Source: CAVWCW01 sp963753615
GTDB lineage: Bacteria; Pseudomonadota; Gammaproteobacteria; Chromatiales; Chromatiaceae
Length of the DNA: 64,000 bases
Assembly (NCBI GenBank): GCA_963753615.1
Contig: CAVWCW010000006.1
Span: 124,001 to 188,000, forward strand
Direction of reading: 5' to 3'
This document shows positions 51,513 through 59,814 of the stretch, one piece after another (the stretch's first letter is position 1; every line of letters begins with the position of its first letter). Below the pieces are notes generated by a model. The model worked only from the letters and a program-made list of their open reading frames with translations. It did not search any database and was not told where the DNA came from. The position numbers and the translations under genes were made by a program.

Positions 51513-52302
51513 GCGCTGGTTTTTCGCTGCGGGGGTCGCCGTGCTGGTGCTCGCCGGCTGCAGCTCGACCCTGCCCGAACCGGACAGTGACGGCGGGCCC
51601 GACGGCCCGGTGGACCTTTCCACCATCCCGGACGCGGTGCCTCGAATGGAACCTCACAGCAGATACGGCAACCCCGTGTCCTATCGGGTGCTGGGCCGGA
51701 CCTACCGCACCTTGCGCGACAGTCGTGGCTACCGGGAGCAGGGCATCGCCTCCTGGTACGGCACCAAGTTCCACGGCAAGCGCACCAGCAGCGGTGAGCC
51801 CTACGACATGTTCGCCATGAGCGCAGCCCATAAGACGCTGCCCTTGCCGACCTATGCCCGGGTCACCAACCTGGCCAACGGCCGCAGCGTCGTGGTCAAG
51901 ATCAACGACCGCGGGCCGTTTCACCCCAACCGCATCATCGACCTCTCTTACGCCGCCGCCGCCCGCCTGGAAATGCACGAACAGGGCACCGCCGTGGTAG
52001 CGGTCGAGGCCCTGGACCCGCAGGCGGCGACGGCGCCGAACCAGACAGCAGACTCCGCTGCGCCGCAGCCCAGCCTTTGGCTGCAGGTGGGCGCCTTCGG
52101 CAGCCGCGACAACGCCGAGCGACTGCGCCAACGCCTGGAGCAGACCCTGACCCGCTCGATCCGGGTCCAGGACGGCTCGGCGGACGGCCAGCCGGTTTAC
52201 CGGGTCCAGGTCGGCCCCCTGGAAACCGTCGCCAGCAGCGACCAGGTCAACCTGCAGCTGTCCGAGCTCGGCTTCTCCGGCCTGCGCCTGGTGGTCGACT
52301 AG
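51505..52302 (+). CDS. rlpA: Septal-ring lytic transglycosylase RlpA
   Basis: Outer-membrane lipoprotein cleaving denuded glycan. It is 265 residues: lipobox LAGC with Cys19, a double-psi beta-barrel domain (REQGIASWYGTKFHGKRTSS to DRGPFHPNRIIDLSYAAAAR, about 75-170), an Ala/Pro linker, and a C-terminal SPOR domain (LWLQVGAFGSRDNAERLRQR, about 190-265) that binds septal peptidoglycan. The Glu and Asp of the barrel (SGEPYDMFAMSAAHKTLPLP) are conserved. Confidence 0.95.
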   Translation: MDRRWFFAAGVAVLVLAGCSSTLPEPDSDGGPDGPVDLSTIPDAVPRMEPHSRYGNPVSYRVLGRTYRTLRDSRGYREQGIASWYGTKFHGKRTSSGEPYDMFAMSAAHKTLPLPTYARVTNLANGRSVVVKINDRGPFHPNRIIDLSYAAAARLEMHEQGTAVVAVEALDPQAATAPNQTADSAAPQPSLWLQVGAFGSRDNAERLRQRLEQTLTRSIRVQDGSADGQPVYRVQVGPLETVASSDQVNLQLSELGFSGLRLVVD

Positions 52303-52401
52303 CCCTCGGCTCCATTTCCGCCCCAGACAGGGTAGAATCCTAGCCTTCCGCGGGCGGGCGCTGTCCGCCGCCATCCCCAATCAGAGCTAAGAGAGGACAT
52401 C

Positions 52402-53553
52402 GTGCGTTACCCGTCGTATTCCGCCTATCGCCTCGGCATCCTGTTGCTCGGTCTGCTGCTGACTGCCGCCGTCCAGGGCTCGGCCCCGATCCCCACTCCG
52501 CCTGTAGTGGCCGGCAGCGGCCACCTGCTGATCGACATGTACAGCGGCCGGGTGCTTGCCGAGTCCAATGCCGATGCCCGCCTGGAGCCCGCAAGCCTGA
52601 CCAAGATCATGACCGCCTACGTGGTGCTGCGCGAGATCGCGGAGGGCAATATCCAGCTCCAGGACCAGGTCCTGATAAGCGAAAAGGCCTGGCGCACCGG
52701 GGGCTCGCGCATGTTTATCGAGGTCGGCAAGCGGGTCAGCTTGGAGGACCTGCTAAAGGGCATGATCATCCAGTCCGGCAATGACGCCAGCGTGGCCCTG
52801 GCCGAGCACATTGCCGGCAGCGAGAGCACTTTCGCCGCCCTCATGAACACCCACGCCCAGCGCCTCGGCATGCGCCACAGCCACTTCGTCAACAGCACCG
52901 GCCTCCCGGACCCGGACCACTACACCAGCGCGCGGGACATGACGCTGGTGACCGATGCCACCATCCGCGAGTTTCCCGAGTACTACGACTGGTACGCGGT
53001 CAAAGAGTTTACCTATAACGACATCCGCCAACACAACCGCAACAAGCTATTGTGGCGGGACGACTCGGTAGACGGAGTCAAGACCGGCCACACGGAGGCC
53101 GCCGGCTACTGCCTGGTGGCCTCGGCCCGGCAAGGCGACATGCGTCTGATCTCGGTGGTGATGGGTGCCGACGGCGAAGAGGCCCGGGCCCGGGAGACCC
53201 AGGCCCTGCTCAACTACGGCTTCCGCTTCTTCGAGACCCACCGGCTGTACGGAGCGGGCGAGGCCCTGTCGACGGTGCCGGTATGGAAGGGCGACCGCGA
53301 AGAACTCGGCCTGGGATTGGCCGAAGACCTGTACGTCACCATCCCGCGCCATCGATACAGCGACCTCAACGCCAAGATGGTGATCGAGCCCACCATTATC
53401 GCACCGGTGGGCCGCGGCATGGCCTACGGCCACGTGGCGGTGGAACTGGGCGAAGATGAGGTAGCGCGGGCACCCCTGGTGGCCCTGCAGGACGTAGCCG
53501 AAGGGGGCTTCTGGGGCGGGCTGGTGGACAGCGCCTTGCTCTGGTTCGAGTAG
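52402..53553 (+). CDS. dacA: D-alanyl-D-alanine carboxypeptidase (PBP5/6 type)
   Basis: Trims the terminal D-Ala of stem peptides. The GTG start at 52402 follows GAGAGGA, and the protein has 383 residues. A signal peptide (1-28) is followed by catalytic SLTK (Ser65-Lys68), SGN in IQSGNDASVALAEHI and KTGHTEAAG. A C-terminal beta domain and amphipathic membrane-binding helix (GFWGGLVDSALLWFE) complete the PBP5 layout. It lies nine bases before dat. Confidence 0.96.
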   Translation: MRYPSYSAYRLGILLLGLLLTAAVQGSAPIPTPPVVAGSGHLLIDMYSGRVLAESNADARLEPASLTKIMTAYVVLREIAEGNIQLQDQVLISEKAWRTGGSRMFIEVGKRVSLEDLLKGMIIQSGNDASVALAEHIAGSESTFAALMNTHAQRLGMRHSHFVNSTGLPDPDHYTSARDMTLVTDATIREFPEYYDWYAVKEFTYNDIRQHNRNKLLWRDDSVDGVKTGHTEAAGYCLVASARQGDMRLISVVMGADGEEARARETQALLNYGFRFFETHRLYGAGEALSTVPVWKGDREELGLGLAEDLYVTIPRHRYSDLNAKMVIEPTIIAPVGRGMAYGHVAVELGEDEVARAPLVALQDVAEGGFWGGLVDSALLWFE

Positions 53554-53561
53554 CAAGGCGC

Positions 53562-54432
53562 ATGGAAAGCCCGGTATACCTCAATGGCGAGTTCCTGCCC
53601 CTGAGCGAGGCCCGCATCTCGGTGCTGGACCGGGGCTTCCTGTTCGGCGACGGGGTCTACGAGGTGATCCCGGCCTACGGCGGCCGGCCGTTCCGGCTCG
53701 CGGGGCATCTGCAGCGCCTGCGGCGCAGCCTGGACGCCATCCGCCTGTCCCAACCCCCACAGCGACGAGAACTGGCGTCACCTGCTGCAGGAACTGCTGG
53801 CTCGCAACCCGGGCGATGACCAGGGGGTCTACCTGCAGATCACCCGCGGCGCCGCTTCCAAGCGCGACCACGCCATCCCGACCGGTGTCGCGCCGACGGT
53901 GTTCGCCATGTGCAGTCCGATCCTGCCGCCCTCGCCACGCGTCGCCACCGAGGGTATCAGCGCGATCAGCCGCGAGGACAGCCGCTGGCTGCGCTGCGAC
54001 ATCAAGGCCATCACCCTGCTCGCTAACGTGCTGCTGCGCCAACAGGCGGCGGACGAGGACGCCTTGGAGGCGATCCTGATCCGCGACGGCCAGGTCACGG
54101 AAGGCGCCGCCAGCAACCTGTTCCTGGTGCGCGGTGGCCGCATCGCCACGCCCCCCAAGAGCCAGTTGCTGCTGGCCGGCATTACCCGCGACCTGGTGCT
54201 GGAACTGGCCCAGGCTCAAGGCCTGCCCTGGGAGGAACGCCCGATCGACGCCGCCGAGCTGGACCAGGCCGAAGAACTCTGGCTCAGCAGTTCCACCCGC
54301 GAGTTGCTGCCGGTGACCCGCCTGAACGGCCAGGCGGTTGCAAACGGTCGCCCCGGCCCCATCTGGCAGCAAATGAACGGCTATTATCAGGACTTCAAGG
54401 AACAGCATGCGCGCTGGGATAGAGGAACAGGC
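53562..54432 (+). CDS. dat: D-amino acid aminotransferase (class IV), frameshifted, no own stop
   Basis: PLP enzyme interconverting D-amino acids, probably supplying D-Glu/D-Ala for the wall. SVLDRGFLFGDGVYEVIPAY is the family N-terminus, CDIKAITLLANVLLRQQ carries the PLP lysine, and VTEGAASNLFLVRGG the cofactor loop. One extra C in the C5 run at 53753-53757 breaks the frame (RLSQP-HSDENWRHLLQELL). At the 3' end, after YYQDFKEQHARWDRG, no stop occurs and the frame runs straight into ybeD. The natural stop may have been lost to a second indel. Confidence 0.85.
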
Positions 54433-54702
54433 ATGAGCAAGCCCGCCGACAGCCTGCTGGAATTCCCCTGCCGCTTTCCGATCAAGGCGATGGGCCGGGC
54501 GGAACCCGGCTTTGACAGCCTGGTCGTGGAGATCGTTCGCCGCCATGCACCCGACCTGCACGAGGGGGCAGTGATCAGCCGCCCCAGCAAGGGCGGAAAC
54601 TGGGTCTCGGTCACGGTAACGATCGAGGCCAGCAGCAAGGCCCAGCTGGACGCCATCTACCAGGCCCTGAGCGACCACGACAAGATCGTCATGGCCCTGT
54701 GA
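54433..54702 (+). CDS. ybeD: YbeD/UPF0250 (DUF493) family protein
   Basis: Small 89-residue ACT-like-fold protein of unknown role, found next to lipB in many gammaproteobacteria. It begins MSKPADSLLEFPCRFPIKAM and ends YQALSDHDKIVMAL, matching E. coli YbeD through EIVRRHAPDL and KGGNWVSVTVTIEASSKAQL. It has its own AGAGGA ribosome site but is in frame with dat. Its stop overlaps the GTG start of lipB (GTGA). Confidence 0.9.
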   Translation: MSKPADSLLEFPCRFPIKAMGRAEPGFDSLVVEIVRRHAPDLHEGAVISRPSKGGNWVSVTVTIEASSKAQLDAIYQALSDHDKIVMAL

Positions 54703-55366
54703 GGACCGCCCTGCGGGTGCGGCGCCTGGGACGCCGGGACTACGCCCAGGTCTGGGCCGAGATGAGGCGCTTCACGGAGGATCAGGCCGCCAGCCAGGGC
54801 GGTGAGATCTGGTTGCTGGAGCACGACCCTGTGTTCACCCTGGGCCAGGCCGGACGCACCGGAGCACCTGCTGGCCCCGGGCGCGATTCCGGTACTTCAG
54901 AGCGACCGCGGCGGCCAAGTCACCTACCACGGCCCCGGTCAGTTGGTGGCCTACGTGCTGCTGGACCTGCGCCAGGCCGGAATCGGGCGTGCGCAGCTTG
55001 GTGCGGACCCTCGAGCAGGCGGTGATCGACCTGCTGGCTGAATACCGGGTCAGCGCCGAAAGGCGCGCCGGCGCCCCCGGGGTGTACGTCGGCGGGGCCA
55101 AGATCGCGGCTCTGGGCTTGCGGGTGCGCCGCGGCTGCAGCTATCACGGGCTGAGCCTGAACGTGGACATGGACCTGGAACCTTTTGCCCGCATCAACCC
55201 CTGCGGCTTCCCGGGCCTGGCGGTCACCCAACTGGCGGACCAGGGCGGCCCTCGGGACCTGAAGCGGGTCGGAAGCGACCTGCTCAGGCACCTGGGACGG
55301 GCCCTGGGCTACCCTATTGAAGACGGCAACAATCCGGGCCCGCAGGCCCGAACGGTGGAACCATGA
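54699..55366 (+). CDS. lipB: Octanoyl-ACP:protein octanoyltransferase, two frameshifts
   Basis: Transfers octanoate from acyl carrier protein to lipoyl domains. The GTG start at 54699 overlaps ybeD. Extra bases near 54857 (AGR-PEHLLAPG) and in the G3 run at 54983-54986 (GIG-VRSLVRTLEQ) break the frame. Corrected length is 221 residues. SDRGGQVTYHGPGQLVAYVL and GVYVGGAKIAALGLRVRRGC carry the catalytic Lys, and NPCGFPGLAVTQL carries the acyl-Cys. It overlaps lipA by four bases. Confidence 0.92.
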
Positions 55367-56331
55367 GCGACCCCAAAAGCTACCAAGCCCCGTCCCGGGC
55401 CAAGCCCGAGAGTCACCAGCGCGGAGGCGCCAAGCTGGCGCGTATCCCGGTCAAGGTGCAGCCCGCAGAGCAGCCCCAGCGCAAACCGGCCTGGATCAGG
55501 GCAAAAGCCCCCACCGGCACAGGGGTGACCCGCATCAAGCGCATACTGCGGGAGCGCGGGTTGAGTTCGGTGTGCGAAGAGGCGGCTTGCCCCAACCTGG
55601 GGGAGTGCTTCAACCATGGCACCGCCACCTTCATGATCATGGGCGACATCTGCACCCGGCGCTGTCCCTTCTGCGACGTGGCCCATGGCCGCCCCGCCCC
55701 CCTGGACCCGCAGGAGCCACGCCAACTGGCCGAAGCGATTGAGGCCATGGCCCTCCGGTACGTGGTCATTACCTCGGTGGACCGCGACGATCTGCGCGAC
55801 GGCGGCGCCGGCCACTTCGCCGCGTGCATCCAGGCGGTGCGCGAGCGCACCCCGGAGACCCGGATCGAGGTGCTGGTGCCGGACTTCCGCGGCCGCCTGG
55901 AGCCCGCCATGGAAGCCCTGCGGCAGCAACCGCCGCACGTCTTCAACCACAACCTGGAGACCGTGCCCCGGCTGTACCGAAAGGCCCGGCCGGGATCCGA
56001 CTACCAGTGGTCCCTGGAACTGATCCGCCGCTTCAAGGCCGAGCATCCCGGGGTACCCGGCAAATCCGGCATTATGCTCGGCCTGGGCGAGACCCTGGAA
56101 GAAGTGGAGAGGGTGATGCACGACCTGCGGGCCCACGACTGCGACATGCTGACTTTGGGCCAATACCTGCAACCGAGCCGGGAACACCTGCCGGTGGCCC
56201 GCTTCGTGCCGCCGGAGGAATTCGATCGGCTGCGGGAGCTTGGGGAAGCCATGGGCTTTTCCAATGTCGCCAGCGGACCCCTGGTGCGCTCCTCATACCA
56301 TGCCGACCTGCAGGCCAAGCCCGTCCTGTGA
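55363..56331 (+). CDS. lipA: Lipoyl synthase
   Basis: Radical SAM enzyme inserting two sulfurs into octanoyl groups. It is 322 residues. The auxiliary-cluster cysteines are in CEEAACPNLGEC and the radical SAM CxxxCxxC in GDICTRRCPFCDVAHGR. The C-terminal RSSYHAD serine ligand is present. It completes the octanoate-to-lipoate pathway with lipB. It is convergent with the metallohydrolase gene across 113 bases that contain a hairpin at 56430-56467 without a T run. Confidence 0.97.
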   Translation: MSDPKSYQAPSRAKPESHQRGGAKLARIPVKVQPAEQPQRKPAWIRAKAPTGTGVTRIKRILRERGLSSVCEEAACPNLGECFNHGTATFMIMGDICTRRCPFCDVAHGRPAPLDPQEPRQLAEAIEAMALRYVVITSVDRDDLRDGGAGHFAACIQAVRERTPETRIEVLVPDFRGRLEPAMEALRQQPPHVFNHNLETVPRLYRKARPGSDYQWSLELIRRFKAEHPGVPGKSGIMLGLGETLEEVERVMHDLRAHDCDMLTLGQYLQPSREHLPVARFVPPEEFDRLRELGEAMGFSNVASGPLVRSSYHADLQAKPVL

Positions 56332-56444
56332 GCGTCGAACTGGTATGCGCCCTGGCCAGCTGATAAACCTGGCCCGCGCCTGGGAAGAAACAATTGGGTG
56401 TATCGGATGCCCCATCGCGGATCGGGCACCGGCAGCGGCCCGGA

Positions 56445-57485
56445 CTAATCCCGGGCTTCGGCTGCCGCAAGTTGCTGGCCGAAGCGCTCCATCAGGTAGC
56501 ACAAGCAGTCCTGGCGAATCACCTCGCAGTCGGTGGTGAGCATCGAGGGCATCACCGGCAGCCGCACTCTAAGCTCGCGTTGGTCGACTTCGAAATAACG
56601 CTCCGCCACATCCCTGCCCTGCTCATCGCGCGCCTCTAGGGGCAAGCCACGGGGCGTATCGATGCAACCGAAGGTAGTGCCGGCAGGCAATTCGCGGAAA
56701 TTCAACCGGTCCAAATCCTCGGCAAAGCGGATGTCCCTGCCGCGCTCGCCGAAGCCGAAACTCACTCCCGGTGGCACCCGGACCTGGGCCACGGTATGGA
56801 ACAGGTCGATGTCCTGGATCGCCACCGGGTCCTCCGAGTGCTCGGCCAGGTGCAGACAGGCATCGATATAGTCCGCGGCGTGGTCCACCCCCCGGACCTG
56901 CCCGACCTTTCCGCATTCCAAAGTCACCGCCGGACACAGGTCCGCCAGGGCCATCGACTGGACCCCGAGCGGGCGCAGAAAATAGACCACGGTGCGGCTG
57001 AACAGGGTCGCCAGGTGAAAGAAGCGGTGGTCTAGGCGGTTGACGCAGGCGTAATGCGGATTGAGGCCCGTATTGTTGTGCACGTCCACGCTGGCGAAGA
57101 CGCCGCGGGCCCGCATGATTTCCACCACCCGGCGCATAAGGCTGTGCTCCGGGGTCTCGGGCTGGTCGCTGCCGGGCCAGACCCGATTGTAGTCCGGCTG
57201 ACCTTCCAATCGACGCAGCCCCCGCGCCGCCGCCGCCACATTACCGATGAACAGGCTGAGGGCACGGGGCAACTGACGATCACCATACAGGGCTAGCAGT
57301 TTCCGGATCGCTTCCCAGCCCACGGTCTCGTTGCCGTGCATCAGCAGCGACACGAACAGCGCCGGCTCACGTCGACCCGGCAGGTGGATCAGCGTCGGCC
57401 CGCCAAGGGCTCCCGCCAGCTCGGCGGCCCGCAACTGCAGCAGACCCGGGGGGACGTGGTCGAGTTCTCGAAGCATTCTTTTCAA
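56445..57485 (-). CDS. M14-type zinc hydrolase, AspA/AstE (aspartoacylase/desuccinylase) family
   Basis: 346 residues, probably cytoplasmic, hydrolysing an acyl-amino-acid or peptide-like amide; substrate unknown. Zinc ligands are His50 and Glu53 (LLMHGNETVGW) and His136 (ASVDVHNNTG). Asn100-Arg101 (PDYNRVWPG) matches the NR carboxylate-binding pair and Glu190 (TLECGKVGQ) the catalytic base. The C-terminal part is longer than in AstE. It is last in a three-gene operon, 48 bases after a carboxylate-amine ligase gene. Confidence 0.85.
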   Translation of the reverse strand: MKRMLRELDHVPPGLLQLRAAELAGALGGPTLIHLPGRREPALFVSLLMHGNETVGWEAIRKLLALYGDRQLPRALSLFIGNVAAAARGLRRLEGQPDYNRVWPGSDQPETPEHSLMRRVVEIMRARGVFASVDVHNNTGLNPHYACVNRLDHRFFHLATLFSRTVVYFLRPLGVQSMALADLCPAVTLECGKVGQVRGVDHAADYIDACLHLAEHSEDPVAIQDIDLFHTVAQVRVPPGVSFGFGERGRDIRFAEDLDRLNFRELPAGTTFGCIDTPRGLPLEARDEQGRDVAERYFEVDQRELRVRLPVMPSMLTTDCEVIRQDCLCYLMERFGQQLAAAEARD

Positions 57486-57533
57486 CAGTCGGTGTTCAGC
57501 GAGCGGCGGCCGGCCAGAGGGGCGCCCGCCACT

Positions 57534-58958
57534 TCATACCAGGTCCCATTCATGCACCGGCAGGCCGCTGGCCTGGCGCTCCAGGTAAGCTTGGGTCAGT
57601 CCTTGCATGTCGGTGCCGTGGCGCTCCACGTAGGCACGCTGCCAAGTGGCCCCATTTTGGCCGTTGCCGACCCGTGCGGCGACGACACCGAGCCAGTGCT
57701 CGGCCTCGTCCTCGTCAATACCCAAGCGCTCCAAGCCGGCCCGCGCCAGGGGCAACAGGATGTCGGCAATCAGCTCGCGTATCTCCAGGCGGCGGCCATC
57801 CAGCCAGGTCACCTCGGCCTGCAGCCCGGAACGGGAGGCGGCATAGAAGTTGGTTCGGGCGCGCTCGAACGGCAAACGCAACTCCAAGCCCTCCGGCTGG
57901 CAGGCCAGGGCACAGGCGGCGCCGAAGAAGACGGCCGCATTGGCCACCGAGTCGAGTACGCTCGGGCCTGCGGGCACCACCCGGTGCTCGATCCTCAGGT
58001 GCGGGCTGCCGTCCGCCCCGAACCCCACCAGCGGGCGGGTCCAGCGCCAGATGGTGCCGTTGTGCAGGCGCAGGTGGGCGAGACGCTCCTCCGGCTCATC
58101 CATCACCGTAGGCAACAGCACCGGAAAGCGGTCCAGGTTGGCCCGAAACACCTCCAGCATCGACTTGTCCGCATAGCGGATGCCGAAGCTGACCCGCTTG
58201 TCGAGGTCGGTGTCATGCACCGCCACCGCCTGCTCGAAGAGGGGAATACGGGTCTCGTCCCAGAGGTCGCGCCCGAACAGATAGGGGGAGTTGGCGGCCA
58301 GCGCCACCATGGGCGCCGACAGCATCTTGGAGGCGTTGTAGAAGCGCACCGCCCGCGCCGGGTCGACTTTGATATGGATCTGGAACGAGGTGGCCGCAGC
58401 CTCCAGCATCACGTCGCTGTGCTCCAGCTGCAATTGTTCGCGGCCCTTAATGGCGAGCACGATGGGGCGTCCCTCGCGCAGCCTCAGCACCTGATCGTTG
58501 AGCGCCTGGTAACGCTTCATCGGCGACATGCTGGCTAGGCTGAAGTCCTCGACCCGGATGTTGGGAAGGATACCCACCATGGCCAAGCGCGCCCCAAATT
58601 CGCCGGCGACCTGGTCGCCTTGATGCCAGGTGGCCTCCAGCTCTTCGGCCATGGCGCTGAGAGCGCCGCCTCGGAGTTGCCGGGGGGTGCTGTTGATCTC
58701 GAGATTGAAACGGGCGAGTTCGGGCACTACCAGCGGGTTGTTCAGGCGCTGCAGGAAGGGCTCTATCACCGGCGCCGGATGCGCCTCGGCGTCTACCAGC
58801 CAGGCCTCCAACTCGAAGCCGCCCATCAGCTCGCCCTCGTCCCGAATCACCCCGTCGTCGAGCCAGTGCCCCAGCAGCTCGGTCTCGCGCTGCAGGCGCC
58901 GGGAGAACTCTCGGAAGTCCTGCGGCGAGAATCTGGCGTCGTCGATTTCCTGGCCCAT
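57534..58958 (-). CDS. GCS2-family carboxylate-amine ligase (glutamate-cysteine ligase-like)
   Basis: 474 residues of the YbdK-like ATP-dependent ligase type, which joins a carboxylate to an amine and includes gamma-glutamyl ligases. GGFELEAWLVDAEAHPAPVI holds the usual acidic metal/substrate site. ARFNLEINSTPRQL, AAATSFQIHIKV, AANSPYLFGRDLWDETRIPL and SPHLRIEHRVVPAGPSVLDS are matching motifs. It has no redox or ATP-grasp fusion. It lies 16 bases after the MurU-like gene. Its product is unknown and need not be gamma-glutamylcysteine. Confidence 0.85.
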   Translation of the reverse strand: MGQEIDDARFSPQDFREFSRRLQRETELLGHWLDDGVIRDEGELMGGFELEAWLVDAEAHPAPVIEPFLQRLNNPLVVPELARFNLEINSTPRQLRGGALSAMAEELEATWHQGDQVAGEFGARLAMVGILPNIRVEDFSLASMSPMKRYQALNDQVLRLREGRPIVLAIKGREQLQLEHSDVMLEAAATSFQIHIKVDPARAVRFYNASKMLSAPMVALAANSPYLFGRDLWDETRIPLFEQAVAVHDTDLDKRVSFGIRYADKSMLEVFRANLDRFPVLLPTVMDEPEERLAHLRLHNGTIWRWTRPLVGFGADGSPHLRIEHRVVPAGPSVLDSVANAAVFFGAACALACQPEGLELRLPFERARTNFYAASRSGLQAEVTWLDGRRLEIRELIADILLPLARAGLERLGIDEDEAEHWLGVVAARVGNGQNGATWQRAYVERHGTDMQGLTQAYLERQASGLPVHEWDLV

Positions 58959-58974
58959 GGCGTGTTTCCTCGGC

Positions 58975-59685
58975 TCAGCTCGGCATCGGCTCTGCCAGCC
59001 GGTGCTTTAGCTCAGCCAGGCGCTGCGGGGTGCCGATGTCCGACCAAGGGCCCCGGTAGTGCTCGGCGCTGACCCTACCCTGGCCCATGGCGGCCCGCAG
59101 CAGCGGAGCCAGCGGGAAGGCACCCGGCCGGCAACCGGCGAACAGTTCCGGATGATAGAGACCGATGCCGCTGAAGGTCAGGCGCGAGCCCTGCCGCTCC
59201 CGACACTGATCCGACGGGTCCAGGGCCAAGCCGTCGCGCAGCAGGAAATCACCATGCGGGTGGTGCGCCGGGTTGTCCACCAGCAGCAGATGGGCCAGGC
59301 GTCCAGCAGGCAGGCTTAGGCGGGAGAAATCGGGCTGGCACCAGACATCGCCGTTGAGCACCAGGAAGGGCCCGGGGCCCAGCAACGGCAGAGCCTTGAA
59401 GATCCCTCCCCCAGTCTCCAGGGGCCGACCCTCGCCCTCGGCGGAATAGGTGATGCGTAGGCCCCAGCGCGCCCCATCGCCGAGGGCCTGCTCGATCCGA
59501 TAACCCAGGTGGGCGTGATTGATTATCAGCTTTTCAAAGCCGGCCGCGGCCAGCGCTTCGAGGTGATATTCGATCAAGGCCTTGCCACCGACCCGCAGCA
59601 AGGGCTTGGGGGTATGGTCGGTAAGCGGCCGCATGCGCTCGCCACGGCCGGCGGCCAGGATCATCGCCTTGATCGAGGTGGGCAT
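58975..59685 (-). CDS. murU: MurU-like N-acetylmuramate-1-phosphate uridylyltransferase
   Basis: 236-residue sugar-1-phosphate nucleotidyltransferase. MILAAGRGERMRPLTDHTPK with PLL next is the nucleotide loop, LETGGGIFKALPLLGPGPFL and VLNGDVW hold the substrate and metal sites, and FSGIGLYHPELF is typical of the MurU subgroup of peptidoglycan recycling. The usual partner kinase amgK is not adjacent; instead a ligase and hydrolase follow. Other NTP-transferase substrates are possible. The start ATG lies just six bases after a perfect TATAAT. Confidence 0.85.
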   Translation of the reverse strand: MPTSIKAMILAAGRGERMRPLTDHTPKPLLRVGGKALIEYHLEALAAAGFEKLIINHAHLGYRIEQALGDGARWGLRITYSAEGEGRPLETGGGIFKALPLLGPGPFLVLNGDVWCQPDFSRLSLPAGRLAHLLLVDNPAHHPHGDFLLRDGLALDPSDQCRERQGSRLTFSGIGLYHPELFAGCRPGAFPLAPLLRAAMGQGRVSAEHYRGPWSDIGTPQRLAELKHRLAEPMPS

Positions 59686-59691
59686 GAGGCG

Positions 59692-59697
59692 ATTATA
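59692..59697 (-). promoter_or_regulatory. Perfect TATAAT immediately before murU (possible leaderless start)
   Basis: On the minus strand TATAAT is followed by CGCCTC and the murU ATG, so transcription would begin at or beside the start codon. No Shine-Dalgarno sequence exists before the ATG. The -35 position (59715-59721) has only weak matches (AAGCAC or TAAGCA), inside the heptamer repeat. Confidence 0.4.
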
Positions 59698-59700
59698 TCT

Positions 59701-59800
59701 GGAGTGAGGGATCAGTGCTTAGGGCTTATGGCTTAGCGGTAAGCGCGGACTCCCGAGCCCTGTGTCCTCCTCATTCCTTACTACTGACGCCTCGCCCCTC
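59701..59800. repeat. Degenerate heptamer repeat array between murU and rho
   Basis: Units read GAGTGAG, GGATCAG, TGCTTAG, GGCTTAT, GGCTTAG, CGGTAAG on the plus strand, then decay. The complement, CTAAGCC-ATAAGCC-CTAAGCA-CTGATCC, resembles the ACTGACC-ACTAACC array at 49271-49344. It fills most of the 129-base gap and leaves no clear intrinsic terminator for rho. Confidence 0.6.
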
Positions 59801-59814
59801 AAGGCAGCGCGGGG

